Assembly (NCBI RefSeq): GCF_001436375.1
Contig: NZ_AZGA01000070.1
Span: 62,001-126,000 of the forward strand
DNA: 64,000 nucleotides
Direction of reading: 5' to 3'
DNA from: Agrilactobacillus composti DSM 18527 = JCM 14202
Lineage (GTDB): Bacteria > Bacillota > Bacilli > Lactobacillales > Lactobacillaceae
Part shown: piece by piece, positions 10,209 to 18,820 of the stretch
Layout of the letters: each line of letters opens with the position of its first letter
Numbering within the stretch: position 1 is the stretch's first letter
Made by a program: the position numbers and the translations under genes
Notes under the pieces: generated by a model
What the model was told of the DNA's origin: nothing
The model's database searches: none
What the model saw: only the letters and a program-made list of their open reading frames with translations

Positions 10209-10220
10209 CTAGGACTTAGC

Positions 10221-11303
10221 TTAAGATTTAGCAACTGGTTTGGCGGAATGGCGTTTCACCAGAGAAGCTTCGTACTCGATGGAGGAAACTTTTTCTTTGG
10301 CTAGTAGGGCTAAAACCATTTTGCCAGCATCTTCACCCATTTTTTCTTTTTGATGACTCACTGTGGTTAAACTAGGATTGATGAACCGGGACATTTGATA
10401 ATCATCAAAGCCCACAACGGACACATCCCCGGGAATATGGACCTGTTTTGATTTCAAATGATCCATGACTTCAATGGCTAATTGATCATTGTAACAAGCA
10501 ATAGCCGTAGGGCGATCTGCCAGTTTCAAGTAGAGGTCCATCTTCGCCAAAATATTAGCCAGGGGTTCCCCAGATTGATAAATGATCAAATTGCTCTTAA
10601 AGGAAATCTCCGGTCGACTTTGGTAGGCTTCTACAAAACCGTTCATCCGATGAATCCCTTGAATATCATCAACTTGAAAAATGCCCAGGATACTTTCATG
10701 ACCTAAGCCAAATAGAAATTCAATGAGTTTTTTCTCCGCCACCTTATCATCAGTGGTAATTGCTGGAAACTTTAAGTTTGGGTAGACGGCATTGATGAAA
10801 ATTGTCGGTATCTCATTGGCTTCAATTTCGTGGTATAGATCCATGTTGGGATTTTCCAAAGCACTTTGGGTAGGTTCAATGATCAAAGCCGCTACCCGGG
10901 AATCCAGCATGCTGATCAAACTCTTCCGCTCTTTGTCGTGATTGTTGTGGGTATTGCTGATCAGTAAGGAGTACCCCTTCTCAGAAATCACCCGATCAAT
11001 CCCGGAAATGATATTTGGAAAGATATAATCGGCAATATGGGTGGTGATGATCCCAATAATTTTGCGTTCTTTAGCAGGTGTCCAATTTTTATGCCAATCC
11101 TGAACAAACATGCCACCACCTTGGATCCGGTAAATGAAATGTTCGTCTTCAAGTTCCCCCACTGCCCGGCGAACTGTATAACGTGACACATTGAACTTTT
11201 CGATGAGTTCCGTTTCCGTTGGTAGTTTGTCGTGTATCTTGTAAGTCCCGGAAAGAATACTGTCTTTCAATTTTTCTTTAACTGTTAAATACTTTTTTTC
11301 CAT
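10221..11303 (-). CDS. araR: Arabinose operon repressor AraR (GntR DNA-binding domain fused to LacI-type sensor)
   Basis: A 360-residue regulator with a GntR winged helix at the N-terminus (about 1-75; KLPTETELIEKFNVSRYTVRRAV) and a LacI/periplasmic-binding-protein-like effector domain (about 70-355; IIGIITTHIADYIFPNIISGID, VVGFDDYQMSRFINPSLTTV). This fusion is the hallmark of AraR from B. subtilis and lactobacilli, which leaves its operators when L-arabinose binds. Start ATG at 11303 with GGGGATTACT upstream. It lies just upstream of the ara operon with its own terminator, and divergent from galM. A promoter with TTGAAA and TAACAT spaced by 17 is at 11411-11383. Confidence 0.93.
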   Translation of the reverse strand: MEKKYLTVKEKLKDSILSGTYKIHDKLPTETELIEKFNVSRYTVRRAVGELEDEHFIYRIQGGGMFVQDWHKNWTPAKERKIIGIITTHIADYIFPNIISGIDRVISEKGYSLLISNTHNNHDKERKSLISMLDSRVAALIIEPTQSALENPNMDLYHEIEANEIPTIFINAVYPNLKFPAITTDDKVAEKKLIEFLFGLGHESILGIFQVDDIQGIHRMNGFVEAYQSRPEISFKSNLIIYQSGEPLANILAKMDLYLKLADRPTAIACYNDQLAIEVMDHLKSKQVHIPGDVSVVGFDDYQMSRFINPSLTTVSHQKEKMGEDAGKMVLALLAKEKVSSIEYEASLVKRHSAKPVAKS

Positions 11304-11382
11304 AGTAATCCCCAAGCATCATTAATTTATTGATCCATTTTCTTTGAATAAAAACCGTTCCCATCAAAAGTTTCCATTTTCT

Positions 11383-11411
11383 ATGTTATATTGTGAGGAA
11401 ATTTATTTCAA
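11383..11411 (-). promoter_or_regulatory. Probable araR promoter
   Basis: Minus strand: -35 TTGAAA (11411-11406), 17-base spacer, -10 TAACAT (11388-11383), about 80 bases upstream of the araR start. Confidence 0.6.
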
Positions 11412-11461
11412 GGGAAATGTTTCATTTGCCAGTATTTATCTGCTTTTTTAATGTTTCATCA

Positions 11462-11480
11462 TTTTTTGTCCGTACCAATT
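11462..11480 (+). promoter_or_regulatory. AraR-like operator upstream of galM
   Basis: TTTTTTGTCCGTACCAATT resembles the known AraR box core (TTTGTCCGTAC type in Bacillus) and shares CGTACCAATT with the site at 9916-9934. It is 40 bases upstream of the galM start, suggesting galM belongs to the arabinose regulon. Confidence 0.5.
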
Positions 11481-11519
11481 ACTTGTTGTGTTTCAATCAA
11501 AATTTGGAGGTTTGTACAT

Positions 11520-12563
11520 ATGACACAAAATATTACGGCAACTGTCACCCCGTTTGAAACTTATGAAGGTCATGATATCTTTGAATATACCCTGACCAAT
11601 GCCCACGGCGTTAGCCTGAGCACCTTAAACTATGGTGCTTTGATTTATAAGATCTTAGTGCCTACTAAAGCTGGTGGCTTTGATAACTTGGTCTTAAACT
11701 TCCCTAAGGCCCGCGACTATGCCCAAAGTCCCACTTACTTGTGCATGGCTGTAGGCCGGACTGCCGGTCGGATCAGCCAAGGGAAAGTGATCATTGATGG
11801 TAAAACCGTGCAACTGCCTACCAACGAAGGTCCCACGACTTTACATGGCGGCCCCCACGGTTTCTCTAAGGCTGTCTGGTCCGGCAGTATCATCACCCAA
11901 GCTGGTCAACCTGCCATCGCCTTCCACCGCTTGCAACAAGGAAGCGTCGATGGTTATCCTGGTGATTTAGATGTGTCCATTACTTATACGTTAAGTGCTG
12001 ATGATACCATTACCATTACCTTTGCCGGCACAGCCACAGAAACTTCCTTGTTTAACCCCACCGTACACACTTACTTCAATTTGGGAACTAAAGACGATAT
12101 TTTTGATCATGACCTGCAAGTGAACGCTAGCCAATATCTTGAATTAGATTCAGTTAACGCCCCTACTGGTAAATTCCTGGATGTGGCCAACACAGCCTTT
12201 GATTTCCAAAAGGGTGCCAATTTAGGTCAAGCCATTGACGCTTTGAAAGACACCCCGCACCAAGGTTTAGATGATTTATTTAAAGTGACGCCAAACACTA
12301 CCATCGCCACTTTAAGTGATCCCACCAATGGCCGTTTTATAGACGTGACTTCTGATCGTAATGGCCTAGTAGTTTACACGGCCAATACCATGAATCCCGC
12401 TGAAAAATTTATTAAAACCAACGGTGTAGGTAAGCCTTATTTAGGCGTTGCCCTAGAAGCCCAAAACTTACCCGATACCACCAAGAATCCACAATTTGGG
12501 GATGAAACAATTCCAGCTGATGAAACCGTGACGCATACCATCAGTTATCAATTGCACTACTAG
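11520..12563 (+). CDS. galM: Aldose 1-epimerase (mutarotase)
   Basis: A 347-residue protein of the galactose mutarotase family, interconverting alpha and beta anomers of aldoses. Conserved catalytic surroundings are visible: GRTAGRI, the TLHGGPHGF histidine, VHTYFNLG with the second histidine, and the glutamate in GVALEAQNLPD near the C-terminus. Start ATG at 11520 with TTTGGAGG ten bases upstream. It is divergent from araR and has an AraR-like operator, so it may serve arabinose (the isomerase uses one anomer) as much as galactose; that is inference. Followed by a strong terminator. Confidence 0.93.
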   Translation: MTQNITATVTPFETYEGHDIFEYTLTNAHGVSLSTLNYGALIYKILVPTKAGGFDNLVLNFPKARDYAQSPTYLCMAVGRTAGRISQGKVIIDGKTVQLPTNEGPTTLHGGPHGFSKAVWSGSIITQAGQPAIAFHRLQQGSVDGYPGDLDVSITYTLSADDTITITFAGTATETSLFNPTVHTYFNLGTKDDIFDHDLQVNASQYLELDSVNAPTGKFLDVANTAFDFQKGANLGQAIDALKDTPHQGLDDLFKVTPNTTIATLSDPTNGRFIDVTSDRNGLVVYTANTMNPAEKFIKTNGVGKPYLGVALEAQNLPDTTKNPQFGDETIPADETVTHTISYQLHY

Positions 12564-12578
12564 ACAACAAAAACCAAA

Positions 12579-12621
12579 CAAAAAAGGCTGAAATCCGAAA
12601 TTGGATTTCAGCCTTTTTTGG
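12579..12621 (+). terminator. Terminator of galM
   Basis: AAAAAAGGCTGAAATCC and GGATTTCAGCC arms with a six-base loop followed by TTTTTT. Confidence 0.9.
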
Positions 12622-12789
12622 TCATAGCCGCTTGGGGGACGACTACGACTGGGAGGAAGAAAAATGAAAAAGTCTTATTGAATTGAGGTGTCAAATAATG
12701 CGTCTTGGGAGGAAGTATTTATTTGACATCATTATAGTATCCAAAAAGTATGAAGAATATGTGATGGTTTTTTTACGAAATTGTCATTT

Positions 12790-13833
12790 TTATACTTCAA
12801 CAGCTTCCCCATAGTCAAAGGACAAACTAGGATCCGCATTTAAATCTAGGCCAGCAAAGGGTTCCTTGCGAGCCAACATCACATGGGCAGCTGCGCCAAT
12901 CATGGCCCCATTATCGCCACATAAACGCAGCGGTGGGAAGATCAATTCCGTGTCCAGCTGATTAGCCGTTAAAGCGGCCTTTAATTGTTCCCGCAGACCT
13001 AAATTAGCCGCCACGCCGCCAGCGACAATCAATTGTTGCACGGGAAATTTGGCCAGGGCTTCTAGGGTTTTGCCCACTAAAATATCGGTGCAACTAGCTT
13101 GAAAACTAGCGGCTAAATCATTGGCGTTCAAAGTTTCTTGCTTTTGATCCGCATGATGCACCGTATTGATAAAGGCACTCTTTAAACCACTAAAACTAAA
13201 GTCTAAGTTATGTTCTTGCAACATGGCTCTGGGAAAATTAAAGGTATCTTGGCCTTGGTGGGCCATTTCATCAATGGTTTTCCCAGCAGGATAAGGGACC
13301 CCTAAAACCCGGCCCACTTTGTCATAGGCTTCTCCCACAGCATCGTCTCTGGTATCCCCCACAATTTCGAATTCACCCGCGGCTTTCATGTAGACCAATT
13401 CCGTATGTCCCCCAGAAACCAACAAAGCTAACAAGGGATAATGTAATTCGGTCACAAAAGCGGCCGCATACATATGCCCAGCCATATGGTTCACGGGGAT
13501 CAAGGGTAATTGGTGGGCATAAGCAATTGCTTTAGCCGCCGAAATACCAATCAATAATGCCCCTACTAACCCCGGGCCATAAGTGACGGCCACAGCTGTT
13601 AAATCCGAATAGGCTACTTGAGCCTGTTCTAAGGCCTCTTGGGCGCAAATCGTGATAGCTTCCACATGGTGGCGGCTGGCAATCTCTGGGACGACTCCGC
13701 CAAAGCGTTTATGGGAATTGATCTGGGTGGCAATAATATTACTCAAAATAATATGGCCATCTAAAACGACGGCCACACTAGTTTCATCACAACTTGATTC
13801 AATTGCTAAAATTAATTCTCTTGTTGAACTCAA
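12790..13833 (-). CDS. tsaD: tRNA N6-threonylcarbamoyladenosine (t6A37) synthase subunit TsaD
   Basis: A 347-residue ASKHA-fold protein transferring the threonylcarbamoyl group onto A37 of ANN-decoding tRNAs together with TsaB and TsaE. Start [13 protein letters not shown], metal ligands H116 and H120 in [16 protein letters not shown] and the C-terminal [12 protein letters not shown] motif with the last metal aspartate are all present. It overlaps rimI by 4 bases and follows tsaB-rimI on the same strand, so the three form one operon. Length is normal. Confidence 0.97.
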   Translation of the reverse strand: MSSTRELILAIESSCDETSVAVVLDGHIILSNIIATQINSHKRFGGVVPEIASRHHVEAITICAQEALEQAQVAYSDLTAVAVTYGPGLVGALLIGISAAKAIAYAHQLPLIPVNHMAGHMYAAAFVTELHYPLLALLVSGGHTELVYMKAAGEFEIVGDTRDDAVGEAYDKVGRVLGVPYPAGKTIDEMAHQGQDTFNFPRAMLQEHNLDFSFSGLKSAFINTVHHADQKQETLNANDLAASFQASCTDILVGKTLEALAKFPVQQLIVAGGVAANLGLREQLKAALTANQLDTELIFPPLRLCGDNGAMIGAAAHVMLARKEPFAGLDLNADPSLSFDYGEAVEV

Positions 13834-14402
13834 AAATTATTCTCCTCTGGTGTTGAAAAATCTGCCGTTAAATCTAGCCGCATATCCATGGCATCGGCAT
13901 GGTCCATCACATAATAACCCCGCTTCACTTTTCCATCCGTAAAGCCTAAGCTGTGATACAAATGCTTAGCGGGATCATTATTGGTCCGGACTTCTAAAGT
14001 CATGGCAAAGCTGCCAAAGGAACGCGCCATGTTGATCATATATTGCATCAAAAAACGCCCAATCCCTTGATTTTGATAGGCACTGGCGATGGCAATATTG
14101 GTGATGTGGCTTTCGTTTTTGGTAAACCAGCAGCCAATAAAACCCACTAGCCGACTGCCATCTCTTAAAACCAAATATAAGGATAAGTCGGTTTTACGTA
14201 ACTCACTTAAAAAAGCCATGCGATCCCAGGGGGTTTCGCCAGCGTAAATACTACGTTCCAGCTCTAACATTTCGTCAATATCCGCATATTTGGCCCGATT
14301 TAAACTAAACTGACGGCCATCAAGTAGGATCATTTGGTCCTCAAACTCAATGGCAATGTCATGGCCATCACTGCGAAATAAAGATTTAAACTTCCTGAAC
14401 AT
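13830..14402 (-). CDS. rimI: Ribosomal protein N-alanine acetyltransferase, GNAT family
   Basis: A 190-residue protein with a C-terminal GNAT domain (about 45-175): acetyl-CoA loop [13 protein letters not shown], then [19 protein letters not shown]. It acetylates the N-terminus of ribosomal protein S18 or related targets. An N-terminal extension of some 40 residues ([20 protein letters not shown]) makes it longer than the 150-residue enterobacterial RimI; such extensions are common in lactobacilli. Start placed at 14402, overlapping the end of tsaB by 17 bases; ATG codons at 14411 and 14426 are alternatives. Lies between tsaB and tsaD as in most Firmicutes. Confidence 0.88.
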   Translation of the reverse strand: MFRKFKSLFRSDGHDIAIEFEDQMILLDGRQFSLNRAKYADIDEMLELERSIYAGETPWDRMAFLSELRKTDLSLYLVLRDGSRLVGFIGCWFTKNESHITNIAIASAYQNQGIGRFLMQYMINMARSFGSFAMTLEVRTNNDPAKHLYHSLGFTDGKVKRGYYVMDHADAMDMRLDLTADFSTPEENNF

Positions 14403-15117
14403 AAGGCCCATGTCCTTCACCTTCATGATCTTTTAGCCAGTTAACTTCTGCTTCCGTCTTTCTCAAATAGTTCGGGGTAAAACTATGAATATCTGCCACT
14501 GGATCAGCCTGCCAAGCTAGCATGGCTAAATTGGCAGCATGGGGTAAATCGTTAAAAGGTGTGGCAAATTCAGCTTGTTGCCCTAATGCCGCAAAAATCT
14601 GTTGCCGAAACGGTTTCACCGCCCCCATGAAAATTGCCGGTTGCCCTAAAGCCTTGATTTCAGCTAATAATTGGGTCAATGCCAAATGTTGATCTTGTAA
14701 AACATTTAATAATTGCTGTTCTTGCCCTAAAGCCCATTGATAAATACCCGCAAAAACATTGTCCCGCCGGGCATCCATAATGGGTACCAATAGTTTGGTA
14801 CTGGGGGTGACATTGCTAGCTAAAACTTGGAGACTAGATAAGCCGACCAACGGCTTAGCCAACGTCCAAGCCAGCGTCTTAGCAGTGGTAACGCCAATGC
14901 GAATCCCCGTATAAGACCCCGGTCCCATAGCCACCGCAAAACGATCTATGTCGCCAATACTTAACCCACTGGCCTTTAATACTTGGTCAACAGCAGGCAT
15001 CAGCGTCTCACTGTGGGTGAGTTTATGATTGGTTTCAAAGCTTGCCAAAACAGTTGTTTCATCCACCACCGCCACACTCAAAGGGCGGTTGGAGGTATCA
15101 ATTGCTAATTCATACAT
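14386..15117 (-). CDS. tsaB: tRNA t6A biosynthesis protein TsaB
   Basis: A 243-residue inactive-homologue partner of TsaD with an ASKHA fold. MYELAIDTSNRPLSVAVV is the typical N-terminus and VAMGPGSYTGIRIGVTTAKTLAW the conserved helix that contacts TsaD. Start at ATG 15117 was chosen because it aligns with the family start; an ATG four codons earlier (15129) is possible, neither having a strong ribosome site. First gene of tsaB-rimI-tsaD. Confidence 0.93.
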   Translation of the reverse strand: MYELAIDTSNRPLSVAVVDETTVLASFETNHKLTHSETLMPAVDQVLKASGLSIGDIDRFAVAMGPGSYTGIRIGVTTAKTLAWTLAKPLVGLSSLQVLASNVTPSTKLLVPIMDARRDNVFAGIYQWALGQEQQLLNVLQDQHLALTQLLAEIKALGQPAIFMGAVKPFRQQIFAALGQQAEFATPFNDLPHAANLAMLAWQADPVADIHSFTPNYLRKTEAEVNWLKDHEGEGHGPYVQEV

Positions 15118-15188
15118 ATACTTAATCATCCAGACTTTATTTTCAAGGTTACCCCATAATTTATCACGAATCGCAGTTAATTAAAAGG

Positions 15189-15611
15189 TTAAAGGTTTAT
15201 TGGTCGTTCTTTCATATCATCGACAATTTTACGCCAGTCTAAAAAGCCAGCTTTTACCCCCCGCAATAACATCTCAGCCGTACCAATATTGGTGGCCAGT
15301 GGAATCTCATAGACATCACTGAGGCGAATCAAGGCATTGACATCTGGTTCGTGGGGTTGAGCAGTCAGCGGATCTCTTAAGAAGATCACCAAATCAATGG
15401 CCCCCTCTGAGATCAAAGCCCCAATCTGCTGATCCCCACCCAGGGGCCCAGATTTCATCCGATGGATTTTTAAATCGGTCGCTGCCATGATCCGTTTACC
15501 GGTGGTCCCGGTAGCATATAATTCATGCTGTTTTAAAATCGGTTCATAAGCAGTGGCCAGCTTAACGATTAAATCCTTCTTGGCATCGTGGGCAATTAAC
15601 GCAATCTTCAT
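15189..15611 (-). CDS. mgsA: Methylglyoxal synthase
   Basis: A 140-residue enzyme converting dihydroxyacetone phosphate to methylglyoxal and phosphate, a bypass that relieves sugar-phosphate stress. Motifs seen: ALIAHDAKK at the start, ATGTTGKRI (phosphate loop), [11 protein letters not shown] (catalytic aspartate) and IFLRDPL, then the C-terminal [11 protein letters not shown]. Start ATG at 15611, with GGAGG nine bases upstream inside the longer open frame. Divergent from the asparaginase gene; apparently monocistronic. Confidence 0.95.
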   Translation of the reverse strand: MKIALIAHDAKKDLIVKLATAYEPILKQHELYATGTTGKRIMAATDLKIHRMKSGPLGGDQQIGALISEGAIDLVIFLRDPLTAQPHEPDVNALIRLSDVYEIPLATNIGTAEMLLRGVKAGFLDWRKIVDDMKERPINL

Positions 15612-15737
15612 GACTTTGGCCTCCATAAAATATGTGATATCTATATTTTACATCAAAATGAGGGCTTTGTGTGGATTTAGCAGTTGGCAGCCTGGGTTTT
15701 GTTCTGTAGAATAACTAGAGAAAGGAAGCTTAACTTT

Positions 15738-16718
15738 ATGAAAAAAATTCTAGCACTACATACTGGCGGCACGATCTCTATGTCCCAAAATACAGCTGGT
15801 GAAGTCTCTTTAAACAAGAGCAATCCCTTATTAGACGACAATTACGATCAATTATTTGACCATCAAATCAACCTGACCTCTGAGGAGATTTTTAACCTAC
15901 CATCCCCCCACATGTCCATGCAGCGCATGCTCCAACTCCACGACCGAATTTTACAGGCCGAAGCTGCCGGCATTGATGGGGTCGTAGTGACCCACGGGAC
16001 TGATACCCTGGAAGAAACAGCTTATTTCTTAGATCTAACCTTACCAGATACCATCCCCGTGGTGGTGACTGGTGCCATGCGTTCATCTAATGAAATTGGC
16101 TCTGATGGCCTGTATAACTTCATGAGTGCCGTTTGGACGGCAGCTTCCCCCCAATCTCGGGGCAAGGGCGTTTTAGTGGTGATGAACGACGAAGTCCATA
16201 CCGCCCGCTACGTTACCAAAACCCATACCACCAATGTGTCCACCTTTAGAACCCCCACCTTTGGCCCCATTGGTTTAGTGGCGCAACATAAAGTCCAATT
16301 CTTCCAAGAATTGATCACCCAAGAAAATGTGGCCTTAGATCACGTGGTGGATCGGGTCTATCTGGTGAAAGCTTACGCCGGCATGGATGCCCAACTGCTA
16401 GAAGCCATTGCCAACCCCAACACCAACGGACTGGTTTTAGAAGCCTTAGGGGCCGGCAATATGCCCCCACAAACCCTGCCTGCCCTGCGGCAGATCTTGG
16501 ACTTGGGTATTCCCGTGGTATTAGTCTCCCGTTGCTTTAACGGGGTGGCCCAAGCAGTTTATGAATACGAAGGCGGCGGGGTCCAATTGGAAAAAATGGG
16601 CATCATTTACTGCCGTGGCTTAAACGGCCCCAAAGCCCGCATCAAGTTATTAGTGGGCCTCAGTGCTGGTAAATCCCCAGCCGAAATTCGCCACTACTTA
16701 AGTGACGCTGTCTCTTAA
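15738..16718 (+). CDS. ansA: L-asparaginase
   Basis: A 326-residue asparaginase hydrolysing L-asparagine to aspartate and ammonia. The first catalytic threonine is in LHTGGTISM (T9 or T12) and the second T-D pair is in HGTDTLEETAYFL, with the conserved ANPNTNGLVLEALGAGNMP region. No signal peptide is visible, so it is cytoplasmic (type I). Start ATG at 15738, with AAAGGAAG upstream; the open frame extends further left without a ribosome site. Ends at a strong shared terminator. Confidence 0.93.
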   Translation: MKKILALHTGGTISMSQNTAGEVSLNKSNPLLDDNYDQLFDHQINLTSEEIFNLPSPHMSMQRMLQLHDRILQAEAAGIDGVVVTHGTDTLEETAYFLDLTLPDTIPVVVTGAMRSSNEIGSDGLYNFMSAVWTAASPQSRGKGVLVVMNDEVHTARYVTKTHTTNVSTFRTPTFGPIGLVAQHKVQFFQELITQENVALDHVVDRVYLVKAYAGMDAQLLEAIANPNTNGLVLEALGAGNMPPQTLPALRQILDLGIPVVLVSRCFNGVAQAVYEYEGGGVQLEKMGIIYCRGLNGPKARIKLLVGLSAGKSPAEIRHYLSDAVS

Positions 16719-16724
16719 ATCCGC

Positions 16725-16769
16725 AAAAATCCGCCGTGAAGTCAGACTTGATTTCACGGCGGATTTTTT
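16725..16769. terminator. Bidirectional terminator between ansA and the thioesterase gene
   Basis: AAAAATCCGCCGTGAA and TTCACGGCGGATTTTTT arms. Its right end overlaps the thioesterase stop codon at 16768-16770. Confidence 0.88.
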
Positions 16770-17526
16770 AGGCTTTTCGCAAGTGCCAATGGAGCTGACA
16801 CTCGGTGTTTAATTCATCACCAGTTTTAATGGCATGAAAGGTGGTGATGCCAGTCCCCTCAGGATCTGGTTCTTGCAGCACATAACTTTCTGGCACACTG
16901 CCATAGTGGATTTCCCGTTCATAGCGAATATCCACGGTATCAATGACATACTTGGTCAAAAAGTCCATATCTAAAGTATCCAGCATCCAATCAAAATAAT
17001 GCACGTTATTCACATGTTGATTGGCATCAATATCAAAATAGCGGACCCGATAAGGTTTATGAATCGCTTGGCTATAATCTTTTTGGGGAATGCGTAAAAA
17101 TTTCTTAACGCCACGAACCTGAGGCGCCTGAATCTTTTTAACAATGTCGGGATTGACCCGCACCATTTTCCGGGTGGCAAAACTCATCATGACCCAACTG
17201 GATTTGATGTGGACCAATTCCTCACCCTGGGCATCTTTCAGGGCATAATCCCGATAGAAAAAGAATTGATTATAACTATCCGCCCAAGACGTCATGGTCA
17301 CGGGTTCTTTGCTGACGGGAAAACGCTTGATATCAAAATGATACTGGGTGATGACCCAGCCCATGTTTAAGTCATGCATCATGGTATCCCCGGCACCAGT
17401 GGCATCTAATTGATCGTCAGCCACCGCTAACATGCCATTTAACATGGCGGAAAGATGCCACTCATTTAACGTATTCACTTCATAAAATGGCACTTTCTTA
17501 TGCACTTCAAAAATTTGCCGTTCCAT
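16768..17526 (-). CDS. Acyl-ACP thioesterase (FatA/FatB-like family)
   Basis: A 252-residue protein of the bacterial acyl-ACP thioesterase family with two tandem hot-dog domains. It releases fatty acids from acyl carrier protein in the cytoplasm. Typical segments: LSAMLNGMLAVADDQLDATGAG in the first domain, MGWVITQYHF, TMTSWADSYNQFFFYRDY, and in the second domain RVRYFDIDANQHVNNVHYFDWML, whose D-x-N-x-H residues are the likely catalytic set. Start at ATG 17526 with GAGGCG upstream, 20 bases after rsmI ends, so it is probably the last gene of the replication/repair operon. Physiological substrate length is unknown. Confidence 0.88.
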   Translation of the reverse strand: MERQIFEVHKKVPFYEVNTLNEWHLSAMLNGMLAVADDQLDATGAGDTMMHDLNMGWVITQYHFDIKRFPVSKEPVTMTSWADSYNQFFFYRDYALKDAQGEELVHIKSSWVMMSFATRKMVRVNPDIVKKIQAPQVRGVKKFLRIPQKDYSQAIHKPYRVRYFDIDANQHVNNVHYFDWMLDTLDMDFLTKYVIDTVDIRYEREIHYGSVPESYVLQEPDPEGTGITTFHAIKTGDELNTECQLHWHLRKA

Positions 17527-17545
17527 AACTCGCCTCATTTGGTCA

Positions 17546-18403
17546 TCACAATTGATGAAAAATTTTGTAAATATCTTGTTTTTGACGGGCCGTTTCTTGG
17601 GCAATGGCTTTAATAGCCGCATTGGGCTTACTGCCTGCTGTGATCAAGTCGGCCACGGCTTGGCGAATTTCAGCATCCGTCAAGTCCGCAGGGGGCACCG
17701 CCGTTGGTTTGACCCCGGCCACTAAAATCACAAATTCACCTTTGATGGTCCGCTGGGCCATGGTTGCACTGACTTGTTCAATGGTGCCTCGAATAAACTC
17801 TTCATAACGCTTGGTCAACTCCCGGGCTAGCACCACTTGGCGTTCAGGCCCAAAAACGGTTGCCATATTGGCCAATGTTTTCAACAGCCGAAAGGGGCTT
17901 TCATAAAACATGGTCGTGGCCTCATTGGTACTAAGCTGTTGCAGGACTGCTTGTTGGGCTTTTGGTTTCCGCGGCAAAAAGCCCCAAAAATAAAAGGGTT
18001 GCGGCGTTAAACCTGAGGCGATCAATGCCGTTAGGGCCGCATTGGCCCCAGGTAGCGGCGTCACTTTGATACCAGCTTGAATACAAGCTTGAACCAATTC
18101 TTTGCCCGGGTCACTAATGGAGGGCATCCCCGCATCCGAAACCTGGGCAATGTCATCCCCCGCTTTTAACAAGGTCAAGAATTGGGGGATGCGGGCCATG
18201 GTATTATGTTCATGAAAAGATATTTGTTTAGTGGTGATCTCAAAATGATTCAATAACTTTTGCGTATTTCGGGTGTCTTCCGCCGCAATATAAGCCACTG
18301 ATTTTAAGACCTGCACCGCCCTGAAGGTCATATCTGCTAAGTTACCAATTGGGGTGGGCACTAAATATAACGTACCGGTTGAAGCTGAAGTTAACTCTGA
18401 CAT
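17546..18403 (-). CDS. rsmI: 16S rRNA (cytidine-1402-2'-O)-methyltransferase
   Basis: A 285-residue tetrapyrrole-methylase-fold enzyme methylating the ribose of C1402 in the decoding centre. Motifs: LYLVPTPIGNLADMTFRA (N-terminal), AAEDTRNTQKLL, VSDAGMPSISDPG (SAM-binding loop) and the proline/glycine-rich LPGANAALTALIASGL. The usual Firmicute neighbour is yabA, which is present here 12 bases upstream. Start ATG at 18403. C-terminal extension ends with the small helical RsmI_HTH-like domain (DAEIRQAVADLI to KQDIYKIF). Confidence 0.95.
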   Translation of the reverse strand: MSELTSASTGTLYLVPTPIGNLADMTFRAVQVLKSVAYIAAEDTRNTQKLLNHFEITTKQISFHEHNTMARIPQFLTLLKAGDDIAQVSDAGMPSISDPGKELVQACIQAGIKVTPLPGANAALTALIASGLTPQPFYFWGFLPRKPKAQQAVLQQLSTNEATTMFYESPFRLLKTLANMATVFGPERQVVLARELTKRYEEFIRGTIEQVSATMAQRTIKGEFVILVAGVKPTAVPPADLTDAEIRQAVADLITAGSKPNAAIKAIAQETARQKQDIYKIFHQL

Positions 18404-18415
18404 GTGACAAAATCC

Positions 18416-18793
18416 TCATTTTCTATGATCATGATCCCCGTGTTCTCCAAAAATAACATCGAGACAAAAAGCACAGGCATCATTTTTCTCCCGACGAGAG
18501 CCATAAAAATAACGACAAACATGAAAACCCTCATTATACAATTTTTCCAAGTTTTGCCGGGATTTAGACAAGGTCTTCTCACCGCTTTGACTATCTGCAC
18601 TGGCTGCAACAGGCGATGTGTCGGTGTCTAATTCTTGCAAATGGGCGCGCAAATGTTGGTTTTCAATTTTCAATTCGCTATTTTGTTCAAGGATATTTTC
18701 CAAGCTCTCTTTTAATTCATGGAGACTATTTAACTGATGTTCTTGAGCAGATTCAAGGTCTTGCAGTCGATCGTACAGATCTTTATCTTTCAA
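18416..18793 (-). CDS. yabA: DNA replication initiation control protein YabA
   Basis: A 125-residue protein with an N-terminal coiled coil (about 1-60, tetramerisation) and a C-terminal zinc-binding domain using FHVCRYF and ACAFCLD, with a histidine-rich end. YabA binds DnaA and DnaN and restrains re-initiation of replication. Middle linker is serine/alanine-rich and variable, as usual. Sits between ricT and rsmI, the standard position. Confidence 0.93.
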   Translation of the reverse strand: MKDKDLYDRLQDLESAQEHQLNSLHELKESLENILEQNSELKIENQHLRAHLQELDTDTSPVAASADSQSGEKTLSKSRQNLEKLYNEGFHVCRYFYGSRREKNDACAFCLDVIFGEHGDHDHRK

Positions 18794-18820
18794 AATTACA
18801 CCCCTTGATTAAAATATTCA

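Larger units (their letters stand above)
9785..10220. other. 436-base intergenic regulatory region of the arabinose operon
   Basis: No gene seen. From left to right it holds the araE ribosome site, a CRE (9848-9861), the promoter and operator (9880-9908), a second operator (9916-9934), a T-rich stretch, a third partial operator-like TTGATTTATTAGCATAACT (10094-10112), a second weaker CRE-like AGGAAGCGCTTAAT (10134-10147) and the araR terminator. Confidence 0.6.
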
